Counted from the stretch's first letter, positions 6,303-15,223 are shown. The stretch: DNA of 64,000 nt from Sphingopyxis microcysteis (GCF_012274265.1 NZ_JAANYY010000002.1:1-64000), one strand, 5' to 3'. The notes: generated from the sequence alone by a model not told the origin. Made by a program: numbers and translations.

Positions 6303-9017
6303 ATGACGATCAGGACTACATTGCTGGCAGGCGCCGCCGCCGTCGCCTGTTTCTCCACACCCGTTTTCGCCCAGACCGATGCCGCGCCGGACGCGGGGTC
6401 CGACGCCAGCGCTGACAGCGCCGCTTCGGCAAGCGACATCGTCGTGACCGGTTCGCGCATCCGGCGTCAGGACTTGGCGGGGGTCGGCCCCGCGACGGTC
6501 GTTTCGGCCGAGCAGATCGAAAACACCGGCGTCGTGAACATCGAAACCGTGCTTCAGCGCCTGCCCGCCAATGCCGGCTTCGCGGGCAACCAGACCTCGG
6601 CCTATTGGACGAACAACGGTTATGGCACCGCGCAGGTCAACCTTCGCGGGCTCGGCATCAAGCGCACCCTCGTCCTGCTCAATGGCCGTCGCCTCGTCGC
6701 GGGCGGCACCGGCGCTAACTCGTCGCCGGACCTTAACATGATCCCCGTCGCCGCGCTGGCGCGGACCGACGTGCTGAAAGATGGCGCATCGGCCATTTAC
6801 GGCGCCGACGCGATGGCGGGCGTGGTCAATCTGGTCACCCGCACCGATTATGAAGGGCTGGGCCTCAGCGTCCGGCAGGGCATCACCGAAAAGGGCGACG
6901 GGTCCGATTTCACCGCCGACCTGCTCTGGGGGATCCGCAACGATCGCGGCGGCTTCATGGCTGCGGTGACCTATCAAAAGACCAAGGCCGTCAACATGGC
7001 GACGCGGGCGCCCTGCTCGCTGGCCGAAACGACCCCGGGCCAATTGTCGTGCGTCAACAGCGCCTCGACGATCGGTGGCCGCGCGGTGTTGCCGAACGGG
7101 CAGCAGATCAACTTCAATCAGGTGCCCGGCGGCAACGGCAATTTCTTTGAACCGTACAGCGCCGCCAAGCATAATTTCAACTCGAACCCGTTCCTCAACG
7201 CGGTCAGTCCGGTCGAGCGTGTCAGTACTGCCTTCTTCGCCGATTATGACCTGACCGACGGTATCGAGGCGTTCGGCGAGTTCCTTTACACCTTCCGCAA
7301 GTCGAACCAGATCGCGTCGCCGGGAACGCTGCGCAACCTGTCGATCGCGGCGAGCAATCCGACGAACCCGACGGGCCAGAATATCGTCCTCGTCCAGCGC
7401 CGCCTTGCCGAGCCGGGGCCGCGCCAGTTCTTCCAGGAAACCAACACCTGGCAGGGGACGTTCGGCCTGCGCGGCAAGCTGTCCAACAATTGGGCTTGGG
7501 AAGTCGCCGGCGCTTTCGGCCGCAATACTGCGGTCGATGGATCGACGAACATTGCGAACCTGGAACGCGTCCGCAACACACTCGACACGACGAGTTGCAG
7601 TCTTGCGGCGGGCGCCGCGATTCCGTGCGCCGACTATCTGGGTTTCGGCGACCTGACGCCGCAGGTGCTGGACTATATCCTGTTCACCTCGCGCGATCGC
7701 GGCGGCAACGAACTTGCTACCGTTACGGCGGACCTCAACGGCGATCTGTTCAAGCTGCCCGCGGGGCCGGTGTCGTTCGCGGCGGGCGTCGTGTATCGCA
7801 AGGAAAAAGGCTGGCGCGATCCCGACCCGCTGACCGTGCTCGGCATCGCGAACACCAACCAGCAAAGCCCGATCGCGGGCAAGAGCGTGGCGAAGGAAGC
7901 CTATCTTGAGCTGTCGGTGCCGATCCTCGCCGACACGCCCTTCTTTCAGGCGCTCACCGCGGGCGGTGCGGTCCGCTATTCGGACTATGATTTGTTCGGC
8001 AGCGACTGGAATTACAAGGCGACGCTCGACTGGGTCGTCAATGACAGCATTCGGCTGCGCGGTACCTATGGCACCGGCTTTCGTATCCCCAACGTCCCCG
8101 AATTGTTCGGCGGCGTGTCGGAGGGCAATCTGACGACGACCGATCCCTGCTCGCGCTATTCGACCAGCGGCAATGCGACGCTGATCGCCAATTGCCAGGC
8201 GTCGGGCGTACCGGCGGGTTATGTCCAGCTTGGCACGACGATCCTGACCACCGTCGGCGGAAACCAGAATCTGAAGCCCGAAAGCTCGACGACCTGGACT
8301 CTCGGCGCCGTGGTTTCGCCCAAGGGGCTGGTCCCCGGTCTGTCGCTGACCGCCGACTGGTTCGACATCAAGATCAAGGATGCGATCCGCGCGATCCCGG
8401 GGTCGACCAAACTGTCGGTCTGCTACGCCAGCCAAAATCTGTCGCATCCCTTCTGCGACGATTTCACCCGCAGCGCGCTCACCGGGGAGGTCACCTATCT
8501 GTCGGCGCAGCCGATCAACACCGGGCGCGAGGAAATGAACGGCCTCGACCTCGGGCTGGTCTATGCCGGCGGCATCGGGTCGGTGAACCTGTCGCTCGAC
8601 ATGAACGTCACCTACCTCAACAAATATGTCGTCAGCCCCTTCCCGGGCGGCGCGCCGATCCTTTTCGACGGCTTCATCGGCGGCGGCAACGGCGGCTACC
8701 CGAAATGGCGCGGCTATGGTGTTCTGACCGCCGAAAAGGACGGGATCAGTGCGACCTGGTCGACGCAATGGATCGGCAAGGCGACCGATTTCAACGCGGC
8801 CCCGGCCCAGATCGGATACCGGACGCCGAACGTCTTCTACCACAATCTCCAGCTCGCCTACGAGATTGACGACAAGACGCGGTTCCAGCTGGGCGTCGAC
8901 AATCTGTTCGATCGCAAGGCGCCCTATATTCGCAGCTTTACCGATGCGAATACCGACACGATGACCTATGACCTGCTCGGCCGCCGCTTCTATGTCGGCT
9001 TCCGCACCGCATTCTAG
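6303..9017 (+). CDS. TonB-dependent outer-membrane receptor
   Basis: 904 residues. The signal peptide ends ...TPVFAQ. A TonB-box-like segment follows (SDIVVTGSRIRRQD, about 43-56), then the plug (FAG...NLRGLG, RTLVLLNGRR, VLKDGASAIYGADAMAGVVN) and a beta-barrel ending in Phe (FYVGFRTAF). The plug signature ELFGG/YRIPN region and internal Cys pairs place it among the large sphingomonad and caulobacter receptors whose substrates are peptides, sugars or siderophores; the substrate is not evident. AAGGGGGG lies upstream of the ATG. It leads a group with two PepSY proteins and a HutC regulator. Confidence 0.92.
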   Translation: MTIRTTLLAGAAAVACFSTPVFAQTDAAPDAGSDASADSAASASDIVVTGSRIRRQDLAGVGPATVVSAEQIENTGVVNIETVLQRLPANAGFAGNQTSAYWTNNGYGTAQVNLRGLGIKRTLVLLNGRRLVAGGTGANSSPDLNMIPVAALARTDVLKDGASAIYGADAMAGVVNLVTRTDYEGLGLSVRQGITEKGDGSDFTADLLWGIRNDRGGFMAAVTYQKTKAVNMATRAPCSLAETTPGQLSCVNSASTIGGRAVLPNGQQINFNQVPGGNGNFFEPYSAAKHNFNSNPFLNAVSPVERVSTAFFADYDLTDGIEAFGEFLYTFRKSNQIASPGTLRNLSIAASNPTNPTGQNIVLVQRRLAEPGPRQFFQETNTWQGTFGLRGKLSNNWAWEVAGAFGRNTAVDGSTNIANLERVRNTLDTTSCSLAAGAAIPCADYLGFGDLTPQVLDYILFTSRDRGGNELATVTADLNGDLFKLPAGPVSFAAGVVYRKEKGWRDPDPLTVLGIANTNQQSPIAGKSVAKEAYLELSVPILADTPFFQALTAGGAVRYSDYDLFGSDWNYKATLDWVVNDSIRLRGTYGTGFRIPNVPELFGGVSEGNLTTTDPCSRYSTSGNATLIANCQASGVPAGYVQLGTTILTTVGGNQNLKPESSTTWTLGAVVSPKGLVPGLSLTADWFDIKIKDAIRAIPGSTKLSVCYASQNLSHPFCDDFTRSALTGEVTYLSAQPINTGREEMNGLDLGLVYAGGIGSVNLSLDMNVTYLNKYVVSPFPGGAPILFDGFIGGGNGGYPKWRGYGVLTAEKDGISATWSTQWIGKATDFNAAPAQIGYRTPNVFYHNLQLAYEIDDKTRFQLGVDNLFDRKAPYIRSFTDANTDTMTYDLLGRRFYVGFRTAF

Positions 9018-9028
9018 GGCGATCGACG

Positions 9029-9733
9029 ATGGCAATCCGCTGGCCGCTGCTTGTTCGGCGAACGCATAAATGGCTGGCCCTCGTGGTCGGTGTCCAGGCG
9101 CTGCTCTGGGCACTGACCGGGATGTATATGGTCGCCGTCCATATCGACATCATCCACGGCGACCACCTCGTCCGCTCCCCGGTGGACAAGCCGTTCGATC
9201 TGTCGCAGCTCGCACAGCCGTCGCGGGTGGTCGAAGCGGCGCCCGGCGCGTCCGAAATCCGCTTGCAGCGGTATTTCGGCGCGCCGGTCTGGCGCGCGGA
9301 AACGCCTGACGGCCCGGTGCTGTTCGAAGGTGCGACGGCGCAGCCACTCGCGAAACCGACCGAGGCGCAGGTCCGAGCGCTGGCCCGCCAAATCTATACT
9401 GGGGACGGCCAGATCGTCTCGGTCAAATTGCTGACCGATGCGCCGCAGGAAATGCAGGCGCGCAAACCGCCGTATTGGCAGATCGAGTTCGAAGGCTGGA
9501 ACCGCCCGACGCTCTATCTGTCGCCCGCGACGGGCGAGCTGATCTCGCGGCGGCACGCGCTGTGGCGCGTCTTCGATTTCGCCTGGATGCTGCACATCAT
9601 GGATTATGACGAGCGCACCGACGTCAACAATCTGCTGCTGCGCATCGCGACGTGGACCGGCTTTGCCATGGCGCTGGTCGGCGCGTGGCTGCTGATCTGG
9701 TCCTTCCCGCGCCGCAAGAGGAAAAAGGCATGA
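9029..9733 (+). CDS. PepSY-domain inner-membrane protein (first of two)
   Basis: 234 residues. N-terminal RRTHKWLALVVGVQALLWAL is the usual PepSY-TM entry segment; a periplasmic PepSY region (about 45-165) and a C-terminal membrane helix (about 205-228) ending in basic RRKRKKA follow. Such proteins beside TBDRs are often linked to reductive release of metal from siderophores, but no haem or flavin motif proves it here. It starts 11 bases after the TBDR stop and overlaps the next gene (ATGA). Confidence 0.8.
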   Translation: MAIRWPLLVRRTHKWLALVVGVQALLWALTGMYMVAVHIDIIHGDHLVRSPVDKPFDLSQLAQPSRVVEAAPGASEIRLQRYFGAPVWRAETPDGPVLFEGATAQPLAKPTEAQVRALARQIYTGDGQIVSVKLLTDAPQEMQARKPPYWQIEFEGWNRPTLYLSPATGELISRRHALWRVFDFAWMLHIMDYDERTDVNNLLLRIATWTGFAMALVGAWLLIWSFPRRKRKKA

Positions 9734-10464
9734 AAAGGATCCGCCTGACGCCGCTCTTCTTTCGGCGCATCCACAAATGGGTCGGCCTGATTCTGGGCCT
9801 CCAGTTCCTGCTCTGGGCGCTCAGCGGCTCGGTCATGGCATTGCTCGACAAGGACAAGGTCGGCGGCCACGGCGGTGGCATGTCGCATGCGCACCCGCTA
9901 CCCGCCGGCGATTATGCTGCGCTGGCAAAGCTTCCGAATGGTGAGCCGATCCATGGGCTGGTGCTCCGCGACCTCGGTGCACGCCCCGTCTATGAAGTCC
10001 ACAGTCCGAAGGGCGTCCAGCTGGTCGATGCAACGAGCGGCGAACAGATTCGCGTCGACCAAAATATGGCGCGCGAGATCGCTTCGATGATGAACGAGGC
10101 ACCCATCCGTTCGGTCAGCGTTCTGTCCAAACCGAACCTGGAGGCGCGCGACTTTACGGGGCCGATGTGGCGCGTCGACTTCGCCGACGACGAGAACAGC
10201 AGCGCCTATGTCTCGCTCGATACCGCGCGTTTCCTCATTATGCGCGGCGACACATGGCGAACCTGGGACTTCTTCTGGATGCTCCACAATATGGACTATG
10301 TGAACCGCAAGAGTTTCAATCATCCGCTGATCATCTTCGTCGCGTTCGGTACCCTATGGCTGTCGGGAACAGGCTTCTACCTCCTGTTCAAAAGCTTCAG
10401 CCGCGCCGATTTTCGCTGGCTGCGCCGTCGCCGCAAACCCGTCGTCGTAACGCGCGCCGCCTGA
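9730..10464 (+). CDS. PepSY-domain inner-membrane protein (second of two)
   Basis: 244 residues, clearly related to the protein before it: RRIHKWVGLILGLQFLLWALSG at the start, a periplasmic domain with TSGEQIRVDQ, the shared DFFWMLHNMDY (DFAWMLHIMDY in the first) near 190, and a C-terminal membrane helix followed by basic residues. An internal His/Gly stretch (GGHGGGMSHAH, about 41-51) is absent from the first copy and could bind metal. The ATG at 9730 overlaps the upstream stop. A tandem-duplicated pair probably acting as one complex. Confidence 0.8.
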   Translation: MKRIRLTPLFFRRIHKWVGLILGLQFLLWALSGSVMALLDKDKVGGHGGGMSHAHPLPAGDYAALAKLPNGEPIHGLVLRDLGARPVYEVHSPKGVQLVDATSGEQIRVDQNMAREIASMMNEAPIRSVSVLSKPNLEARDFTGPMWRVDFADDENSSAYVSLDTARFLIMRGDTWRTWDFFWMLHNMDYVNRKSFNHPLIIFVAFGTLWLSGTGFYLLFKSFSRADFRWLRRRRKPVVVTRAA

Positions 10465-10469
10465 CCGCG

Positions 10470-11270
10470 TCAGTCGTCGATCGAAAAAGCGGCCGACAGC
10501 TCGAACCGGGTGCCGGGGTGCGTCAGCCAGGCATGGCTGACCAGCCGCGACCGGCTCCACGTCCGCCGCGTCATGCGCAGCACGGGCTCACCCTCTTCCA
10601 GCCCCAGCATTGTGCGCGTCCGCTCGTCGGGCATCAGCGCACAGACGCGGTGCTCGACACGTTCGAGCGGCGCGATGCGGGTCAGATACTCGTTCGGGGT
10701 GGTCTTGGTGAAATCCATGTCGCCGTAATGCGGGGCGACCGACGCCAGCACGACCCGTTCCTCAAGCTGAATCGGAAATTCGGCTTCATGATGGACGATG
10801 ATCGAATGAAATAATTTCGTTCCCATGGGAACCTGAAGGAGCGGAGCGGTCTCGGTGCTCGCCCGCTCGGCAACATTCTGGATGACCCGCGCCCGGTAGA
10901 TATGTCCCCGCTCGCGAATTTCGTCGGCGATGTTGCGGATCTCGATCATTTGTCCGATCGGTCGCGGTTCGGCGATGAACGACCCGATACCCGCTCTTCG
11001 GACGATGATGCCCGCGGCCTGAAGCTCACGGAGGGCTCGGTTTGCTGTCATGCGCGACACATTGAATTGGTCGACGAGTTCGGCTTCGGACGGCACACGA
11101 TCGCCCGATCTCAACCGGCCTTCGCGGACGGCGTCGAAAACCCACTGCTTGATGGCGGCATAGCGGGGCGAGACATGATCGGCCTTACGAGCGTTAACTT
11201 CTGCAATTCTGCCGGATTTCGGAGCCGTTTGTCCGAGCGCGCTACGCGGCACAAATAAAGAGGAACTCAT
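10470..11270 (-). CDS. GntR-family transcriptional regulator, HutC subfamily
   Basis: 266 residues from the ATG at 11270. A winged HTH (about 40-100: VREGRLRSGDRVPSEAELV, then SRMTANRALRELQAAGI) is followed by a UTRA ligand-binding domain (about 120-260) with the subfamily features FHSIIVHHEAEFPIQLEERVV and WSRSRLVSHAWLTHPGTRFEL. HutC proteins bind TGTATATACA-like sites; such sites lie before the TBDR (6245) and just before this start (11275). It is convergent with the PepSY genes, six bases away. No Shine-Dalgarno precedes 11270; a TTG at 11306 is an unlikely alternative, so the mRNA may be nearly leaderless. Confidence 0.85.
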   Translation of the reverse strand: MSSSLFVPRSALGQTAPKSGRIAEVNARKADHVSPRYAAIKQWVFDAVREGRLRSGDRVPSEAELVDQFNVSRMTANRALRELQAAGIIVRRAGIGSFIAEPRPIGQMIEIRNIADEIRERGHIYRARVIQNVAERASTETAPLLQVPMGTKLFHSIIVHHEAEFPIQLEERVVLASVAPHYGDMDFTKTTPNEYLTRIAPLERVEHRVCALMPDERTRTMLGLEEGEPVLRMTRRTWSRSRLVSHAWLTHPGTRFELSAAFSIDD

Positions 11271-11274
11271 CAGT

Positions 11275-11284
11275 CGTATATACA
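11275..11284. promoter_or_regulatory. Second HutC-type operator, CGTATATACA, at the regulator start
   Basis: Nine of ten bases match the TGTATATACA palindrome at 6245. It ends four bases before the regulator ATG on the minus strand, where binding would block transcription or initiation, so negative autoregulation is likely. The stretch 11285-11459 upstream shows no convincing gene. Confidence 0.5.
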
Positions 11285-11459
11285 GGCCCGAACTGACGAA
11301 ATCCAACCCACTTCAACGGCTTTTCTGCTGCGATCTCTGGAATAGCCAAGCAGGTCGTCATGTATCGAATGTCTGCTTCTTCGCTTTGGGCACCACGAGC
11401 TGACTGTCCACAACCGGCCAAGAACTGCCATAGACCACGTTTCGTATGTAGCCGATGCG

Positions 11460-12287
11460 TCAATCGCCGACAAAATCCTTGCGCATGGCCTTGTTCCTGC
11501 GGAACTCCTCAAGCGTCTTGCCTTGGCGTGATGCGCCTTCGGCGTATGAGCGGTCCGTAAGCCTGCGCTTGTGCCGCTCGGGAAGGCTGTCGTTGAGCAG
11601 ATCGAACATGCGCTGCTCGAAGTGCCACTCCTCCAGATACTGCGCCTTGAGCCGGTCGTCACGGCACCGACGATATTTGCCCGCAAAATAGGTGACGCTT
11701 TCCTGCGCGTCGCCCATGCGCGCGAACCGGTGATCCCAGAACTCCTTCTCCTGCTCGTCGGCAGGACCTTCGATATCAACGGTCCCCTTGCGAAGGTTGA
11801 GGATGACGTGGTCGGGATGCGGTACAGGATCTGGCTCGTCGATGTTGAACTGCCGCCGGCGTTTCAGTTCGGCAGTCCACCGCTTCTTGTACTCGATCAT
11901 GGTGTCGAGAAGCTGCAACTGGCCTTCGTGTCGCTTCGCTTCGATGGCGCGCACCATGTCGGCGAGCTGCTTCTGGGCGAGCCGACTTCCTTTCATCGCC
12001 GATATGGCCAGCGCGCGCGTCGATGCCTGGATCGCCGGCAATTCGATCATCCGATCGCCCTCGCGGATGGATACCAGCCGATACGCTTCCTCCAGCACAA
12101 GGCCATCGGTCGGCTGGTGGGACGGATTGAAAGAAGGCTTGGACTGGCGGGACTTCTTCGGCCGACCTCTCGGATTGCCGGACTGCCCCTTCTGGAACCG
12201 GTGTTCGACCGGTGGCTGGCAATAACCCACAGTGGCATGAACAAGAGCAGTGGAAGGGGCCTTGCTGTCCCGGTCCTCGCTGCTCAT
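11460..12287 (-). CDS. DUF5681-domain protein of unknown function
   Basis: 275 residues. An N-terminal basic segment around 20-45 contains FQKGQSGNPRGRPKKSRQSK, the hallmark of DUF5681 proteins, followed by a mostly helical, charged region. These proteins are usually found beside DNA methyltransferases or terminase-like genes in phage-derived or integrated segments; function is not established. The ATG overlaps the stop of the upstream methyltransferase (ATGA), with GGAGG upstream. Rich in Arg and Lys, so nucleic-acid binding is possible. Confidence 0.75.
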   Translation of the reverse strand: MSSEDRDSKAPSTALVHATVGYCQPPVEHRFQKGQSGNPRGRPKKSRQSKPSFNPSHQPTDGLVLEEAYRLVSIREGDRMIELPAIQASTRALAISAMKGSRLAQKQLADMVRAIEAKRHEGQLQLLDTMIEYKKRWTAELKRRRQFNIDEPDPVPHPDHVILNLRKGTVDIEGPADEQEKEFWDHRFARMGDAQESVTYFAGKYRRCRDDRLKAQYLEEWHFEQRMFDLLNDSLPERHKRRLTDRSYAEGASRQGKTLEEFRRNKAMRKDFVGD

Positions 12288-13615
12288 TCTGCAGCCTCCA
12301 CCGCTCCGAGCGGACGTGCGTAAGCGACTTCCTCGAAGCAGGCCCCGCTCGCCGCCAGCGTTGCTCGTTTCCCGGTAAGCTGCTCCCAGCGCCGGACGAT
12401 GGTGTCGCAGTAGATGGGGTCGTACTCGACAAGGCGAGCGCTGCGCCCGGTCTTCTCGGCCGCGATCAGCGTTGACCCTGAGCCCCCGAAAGCGTCGAGA
12501 ATGATCTCACCGCGCCGCGAGCAATCGCGGATCGCGTCGGCAATAAGCGCGACCGGCTTGACCGTGGGATGCATGGCGAGCTCGTCCCCGCGGTTCGCGC
12601 CGATGCTGCTGATGCCGGCATAGTCCCATACGTTGGTCCGATAGCGACCGGTCTCGCCAAGGCCGAAGCTGTTCGTGTGCTCGGCGCTGCCCTGCTTGAA
12701 CACGAAGATCAGCTCGTGCTTCGAGCGATAGAAGGCGCCCATCCCGCCATTGGTCTTGTTCCACACGACGAGGTTCTTGAGTTCGGTGAACGCCGACCGT
12801 CCCGCCGCGAGCAGTTCGCCCATATGGCGCCAGTCCATGCACACGAAAGCGATAGCGCCATCGCGCATCACGCTGCTTATGTTGCCCAGCGTCTCGGTCA
12901 GGAAGCGCACGAACTGGTCTTCGCTCATCTCGCCGGTCGCCATCGCAAACTCGCGATGCTTGACCGATCCCAAGCCGCAGACATTGCCGTCGATCTTCAC
13001 ATTGTAGGGAGGATCGGTGAATACCATGTCGGCGCGCTCATTCTGCATCAGCAGCGCCAGGTCATCTGATCGACGCGCATCGCCGCACAGCAGTCGGTGG
13101 CGACCGAGCAGCCAGACGTCACCCATCAAGCTTACAGGCGTTCCCGATATCTCGGGAACATGATCTTCGGGTGCATCCAACCCATCGGGGTCGCTGTCCC
13201 CCGCCTCGTCCAGGACAAGATCGACCTCAGCCAAGCTGAACCCGGTCAGCTCGACGTCGAAGTCGAGGTCGATCAAGCCCTGCAGTTCGATCGCCAGCAT
13301 CTCCTTGTCCCAGCCGGCATTGAGCGCGAGCTTGTTGTCGGCGAGCACATACGCCCGGCGCTCGGCATCGCTCAGATGGGACAGCGCGAGCGTCGGAACC
13401 TTGCGTAGGCCGAGAAGCTTCGCCGCCTCGACCCTTCCGTGCCCGGCGATGATCTCGCCGTTGTCCGACACCAGCACCGGGTTGGTAAAGCCGAAGCGTT
13501 CGATCGACGCCGCGATCTGTTTGACCTGCTTTTTCGAATGGGTGCGCGCATTGCGCGCATAAGGTTGCAGCGAAGCGATGTCGCGTTCGACGAGCTGTGA
13601 TGATATCTGGATCAT
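12284..13615 (-). CDS. DNA methyltransferase with N-terminal ParB-like domain
   Basis: 443 residues from the ATG at 13615. Residues about 8-95 form a ParB/Srx-type domain (NGEIIAGHGRVEAAKLLG, GHGR at 58-61). The C-terminal half is an N4/N6 amino-methyltransferase: DPPY at 201-204 (catalytic motif IV), HPTVKP at 349-354 and FGGSGS at 376-381 (AdoMet-binding motif I). The order IV before I is that of the beta class. No restriction partner is visible, so it is probably an orphan modification enzyme from a mobile segment. An upstream in-frame extension to 13660 has no supporting ribosome site. Confidence 0.9.
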   Translation of the reverse strand: MIQISSQLVERDIASLQPYARNARTHSKKQVKQIAASIERFGFTNPVLVSDNGEIIAGHGRVEAAKLLGLRKVPTLALSHLSDAERRAYVLADNKLALNAGWDKEMLAIELQGLIDLDFDVELTGFSLAEVDLVLDEAGDSDPDGLDAPEDHVPEISGTPVSLMGDVWLLGRHRLLCGDARRSDDLALLMQNERADMVFTDPPYNVKIDGNVCGLGSVKHREFAMATGEMSEDQFVRFLTETLGNISSVMRDGAIAFVCMDWRHMGELLAAGRSAFTELKNLVVWNKTNGGMGAFYRSKHELIFVFKQGSAEHTNSFGLGETGRYRTNVWDYAGISSIGANRGDELAMHPTVKPVALIADAIRDCSRRGEIILDAFGGSGSTLIAAEKTGRSARLVEYDPIYCDTIVRRWEQLTGKRATLAASGACFEEVAYARPLGAVEAAE

Positions 13616-14133
13616 GATGCCCCTGTCCCGTTGATTTGCCCAGATCGGACATGGGAACAAAAAGGGGCATTAGAAGGACATTAAAAGGAACAATATCGCT
13701 CGAAATGCACGGCCTGCCGCAATTTTGTGGTTGCCGGCTCCGATCCCCGGCAGGATGCTCGCAGGACCCTGCCGCGAGCGTCCACGAACTGCCGCGCTGC
13801 GCTGGTCCCCGGCTCCGTCCAGAAACAGCCATCCCTGATATGCCTTCGCCAATCGCTGTTATTGCGCGGCACGTTCCCTGTTCGACGGAATTATCTTCCC
13901 TGTTATCGGGAGAAGAATTCCCTGTTATTTTTTAGGGAATTTGCGGCGCGGGCGGCTTGAAAACCACGCGTTTCCAAGAGTTCGCGGCGGCGAAGCGGTA
14001 CACACGGGCGTCCGAAAATTGATGATTTCCCTGTTAATTCCCTGAGAACAGGGAATTTCAGGCGGAGCCGGGTTCGCTTCAGACTGGGTGGCGCACCATC
14101 TCCCTTTCGTGGCTCAGCCTGCGCACCCTGATT
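13616..14133. other. Intergenic stretch beside the methyltransferase, no convincing gene
   Basis: About 520 bases without a supported gene. The first part (13670-13870) has short open frames on both strands, none with a recognisable domain or ribosome site. From 13874 to 14055 the sequence becomes relatively AT-rich and repetitive (see the TTCCCTGTT repeat). The change in composition supports the view that 11460-14130 was acquired. Confidence 0.5.
13874..14055. repeat. TTCCCTGTT direct repeats with two inverted copies
   Basis: TTCCCTGTT occurs at 13874-13882, 13896-13904, 13918-13926 and 14027-14035, and TTCCCTG again at 14038-14044. Two copies have partners in inverse orientation: TTCCCT/AGGGAA (13918-13923 and 13934-13939) and TTCCCTG-AGAA-CAGGGAA (14038-14055). 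Spacing is irregular (22, 22, then 109 bases), so it is not a CRISPR array. It may be the edge of an integrated element or a protein-binding array. Confidence 0.7.
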
Positions 14134-14177
14134 GCCGCCGTTCCTGCGCGCTAGGGACCACGCGCGGGAACGACGGC
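14134..14177. terminator. Inverted repeat after the TPR gene
   Basis: GCCGCCGTTCCTGCGCG (14134-14150) pairs with CGCGCGGGAACGACGGC (14161-14177), 15 of 17 positions, around a ten-base loop. It lies just beyond the stop of the minus-strand TPR gene and probably ends that transcript; there is no clear T tract. Confidence 0.5.
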
Positions 14178-14193
14178 TTGCGGCGATCGGCCG

Positions 14194-15186
14194 TCAGGGC
14201 TTCTCGCCGGGAAACAGCAGCAGCCAGTCGGCCTCGGCCTGGACCCGGGCAAAATAGCTCCAGCTGTCGACGTTGATCGACCGCTGGAGCCAAGGTTTCG
14301 CCTTTTCGGCCTCGCCCATCAGGATGTAATAGTTGGCGAGGCTGTAGGCGGTCGATGCGGCGACGCCATCGGCAGTGGCAAAGGCGCGGCCGGTGTCTTC
14401 GGCGCTGAAGAAGGATTTGGGCGACCGGTTGCCCTTGAACAGCTGGATTCCGTCGAAATAGGTGTCGGGGCTGCCGTCGGGCTGCACTTCGAACAGCGTC
14501 AGGTCATACTCGTCGAGCACCTTCTGCGCCGCGCGCAGATTGCCGCCGCGCGCGAGCGACAGATATTCCCAATAGCTATTCGCGGTGCGCGCTTCGACAT
14601 CATGGTTGAACGCGGCGGCTTCGGCCGACTTGGCGAACCATTTGGCGGCATTGTCATAGTCATGCTTGGCGAAATAGGCCTGGCCGAGGTGGTAATAGAG
14701 ATAATATTGCACGACATCGGGCGAGCCGGGGAAATAGTCGGGGCCGGGCTTTTCGCGTTCGAGCGGCTGGCCCTCGTAGATCTTCGCGGCTTTCAGCCCG
14801 ACTTCGACCGACTTGTCGAACTGGCGCAGCGAGAAATGGCGGTGCGCGAGGTGGCGCATCAGCTTGCCCGAATTGGGGAAGCGTTTCAGCGCGGTTTCGT
14901 AAACCGCCGCGGATTCCCTGACATAGCCCTGATAGAAGAGGATGCGGCCGTACCAGGTCGCGGTGTCGACCGTCATGTTGCTTTCATAGGCCGCCTTGGC
15001 GTCCTTGGCGGCGCGTTCGAGCGTCGCGACCGCGGCGACACCGACATTGCGGTCGGGGGTGGTCACCATCGGCTGGCCGAGCAGCGAGGTTCCCTGGAAG
15101 CTGCCTTCCTGCGCGGTCGCGAGCGACGGGGTAGCCAGCATCAGCAGGCTGGCCGACGCCAGGAATTTCAGGGTGCGGGGGATCAT
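14194..15186 (-). CDS. Secreted TPR-repeat protein (paralogue of the one at 22800)
   Basis: 330 residues with a signal peptide (about 1-26, ...SLATAQ). The body is made of helical pairs of TPR/Sel1 type, for example AVYETALKRFPNSGKLMRHLAHRHFSLRQFD and YHLGQAYFAKHDYDNAAKWF. The motif TSLLGQP and the segment FPNSGKL...RQFD also occur in the protein at 22800 (TSLIGTP, FPNSYKL...RQFD), so the two are paralogues placed at the ends of one locus. The ATG at 15186 has AGGAGA upstream at good spacing. Function unknown; probably a periplasmic scaffold or binding protein. Confidence 0.75.
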   Translation of the reverse strand: MIPRTLKFLASASLLMLATPSLATAQEGSFQGTSLLGQPMVTTPDRNVGVAAVATLERAAKDAKAAYESNMTVDTATWYGRILFYQGYVRESAAVYETALKRFPNSGKLMRHLAHRHFSLRQFDKSVEVGLKAAKIYEGQPLEREKPGPDYFPGSPDVVQYYLYYHLGQAYFAKHDYDNAAKWFAKSAEAAAFNHDVEARTANSYWEYLSLARGGNLRAAQKVLDEYDLTLFEVQPDGSPDTYFDGIQLFKGNRSPKSFFSAEDTGRAFATADGVAASTAYSLANYYILMGEAEKAKPWLQRSINVDSWSYFARVQAEADWLLLFPGEKP

Positions 15187-15223
15187 ATTCACTCTCCTTG
15201 GATTTGTTTCTTGTGCGTCTGTT

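Noticed and set aside
6111..9113. A 1000-codon open frame on the minus strand across the first TBDR gene
   Set aside because: It mirrors a clear TBDR with signal peptide, plug and barrel motifs. Its product is Arg/Ala/Asp/His-rich without domains, as expected from GC-rich antisense frames.
11242..11463. A short protein ending VGFRQFGPVYTTDEFLFICAA upstream of the HutC-type regulator, as a possible gene
   Set aside because: It overlaps the regulator start in another frame, has no ribosome site or known domain, and is better seen as chance or a remnant.
13874..14055. CRISPR array
   Set aside because: The repeats are only 7-9 bases, unevenly spaced, partly inverted, and no cas gene is near.
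11460..14055. Intact prophage
   Set aside because: Methyltransferase and DUF5681 are phage-associated, but there is no integrase, terminase, capsid or lysis gene in the window.
14088..14193. tRNA or small RNA gene near the GC-rich inverted repeat
   Set aside because: No cloverleaf or CCA-like end can be drawn; the repeat fits a terminator of the neighbouring gene.
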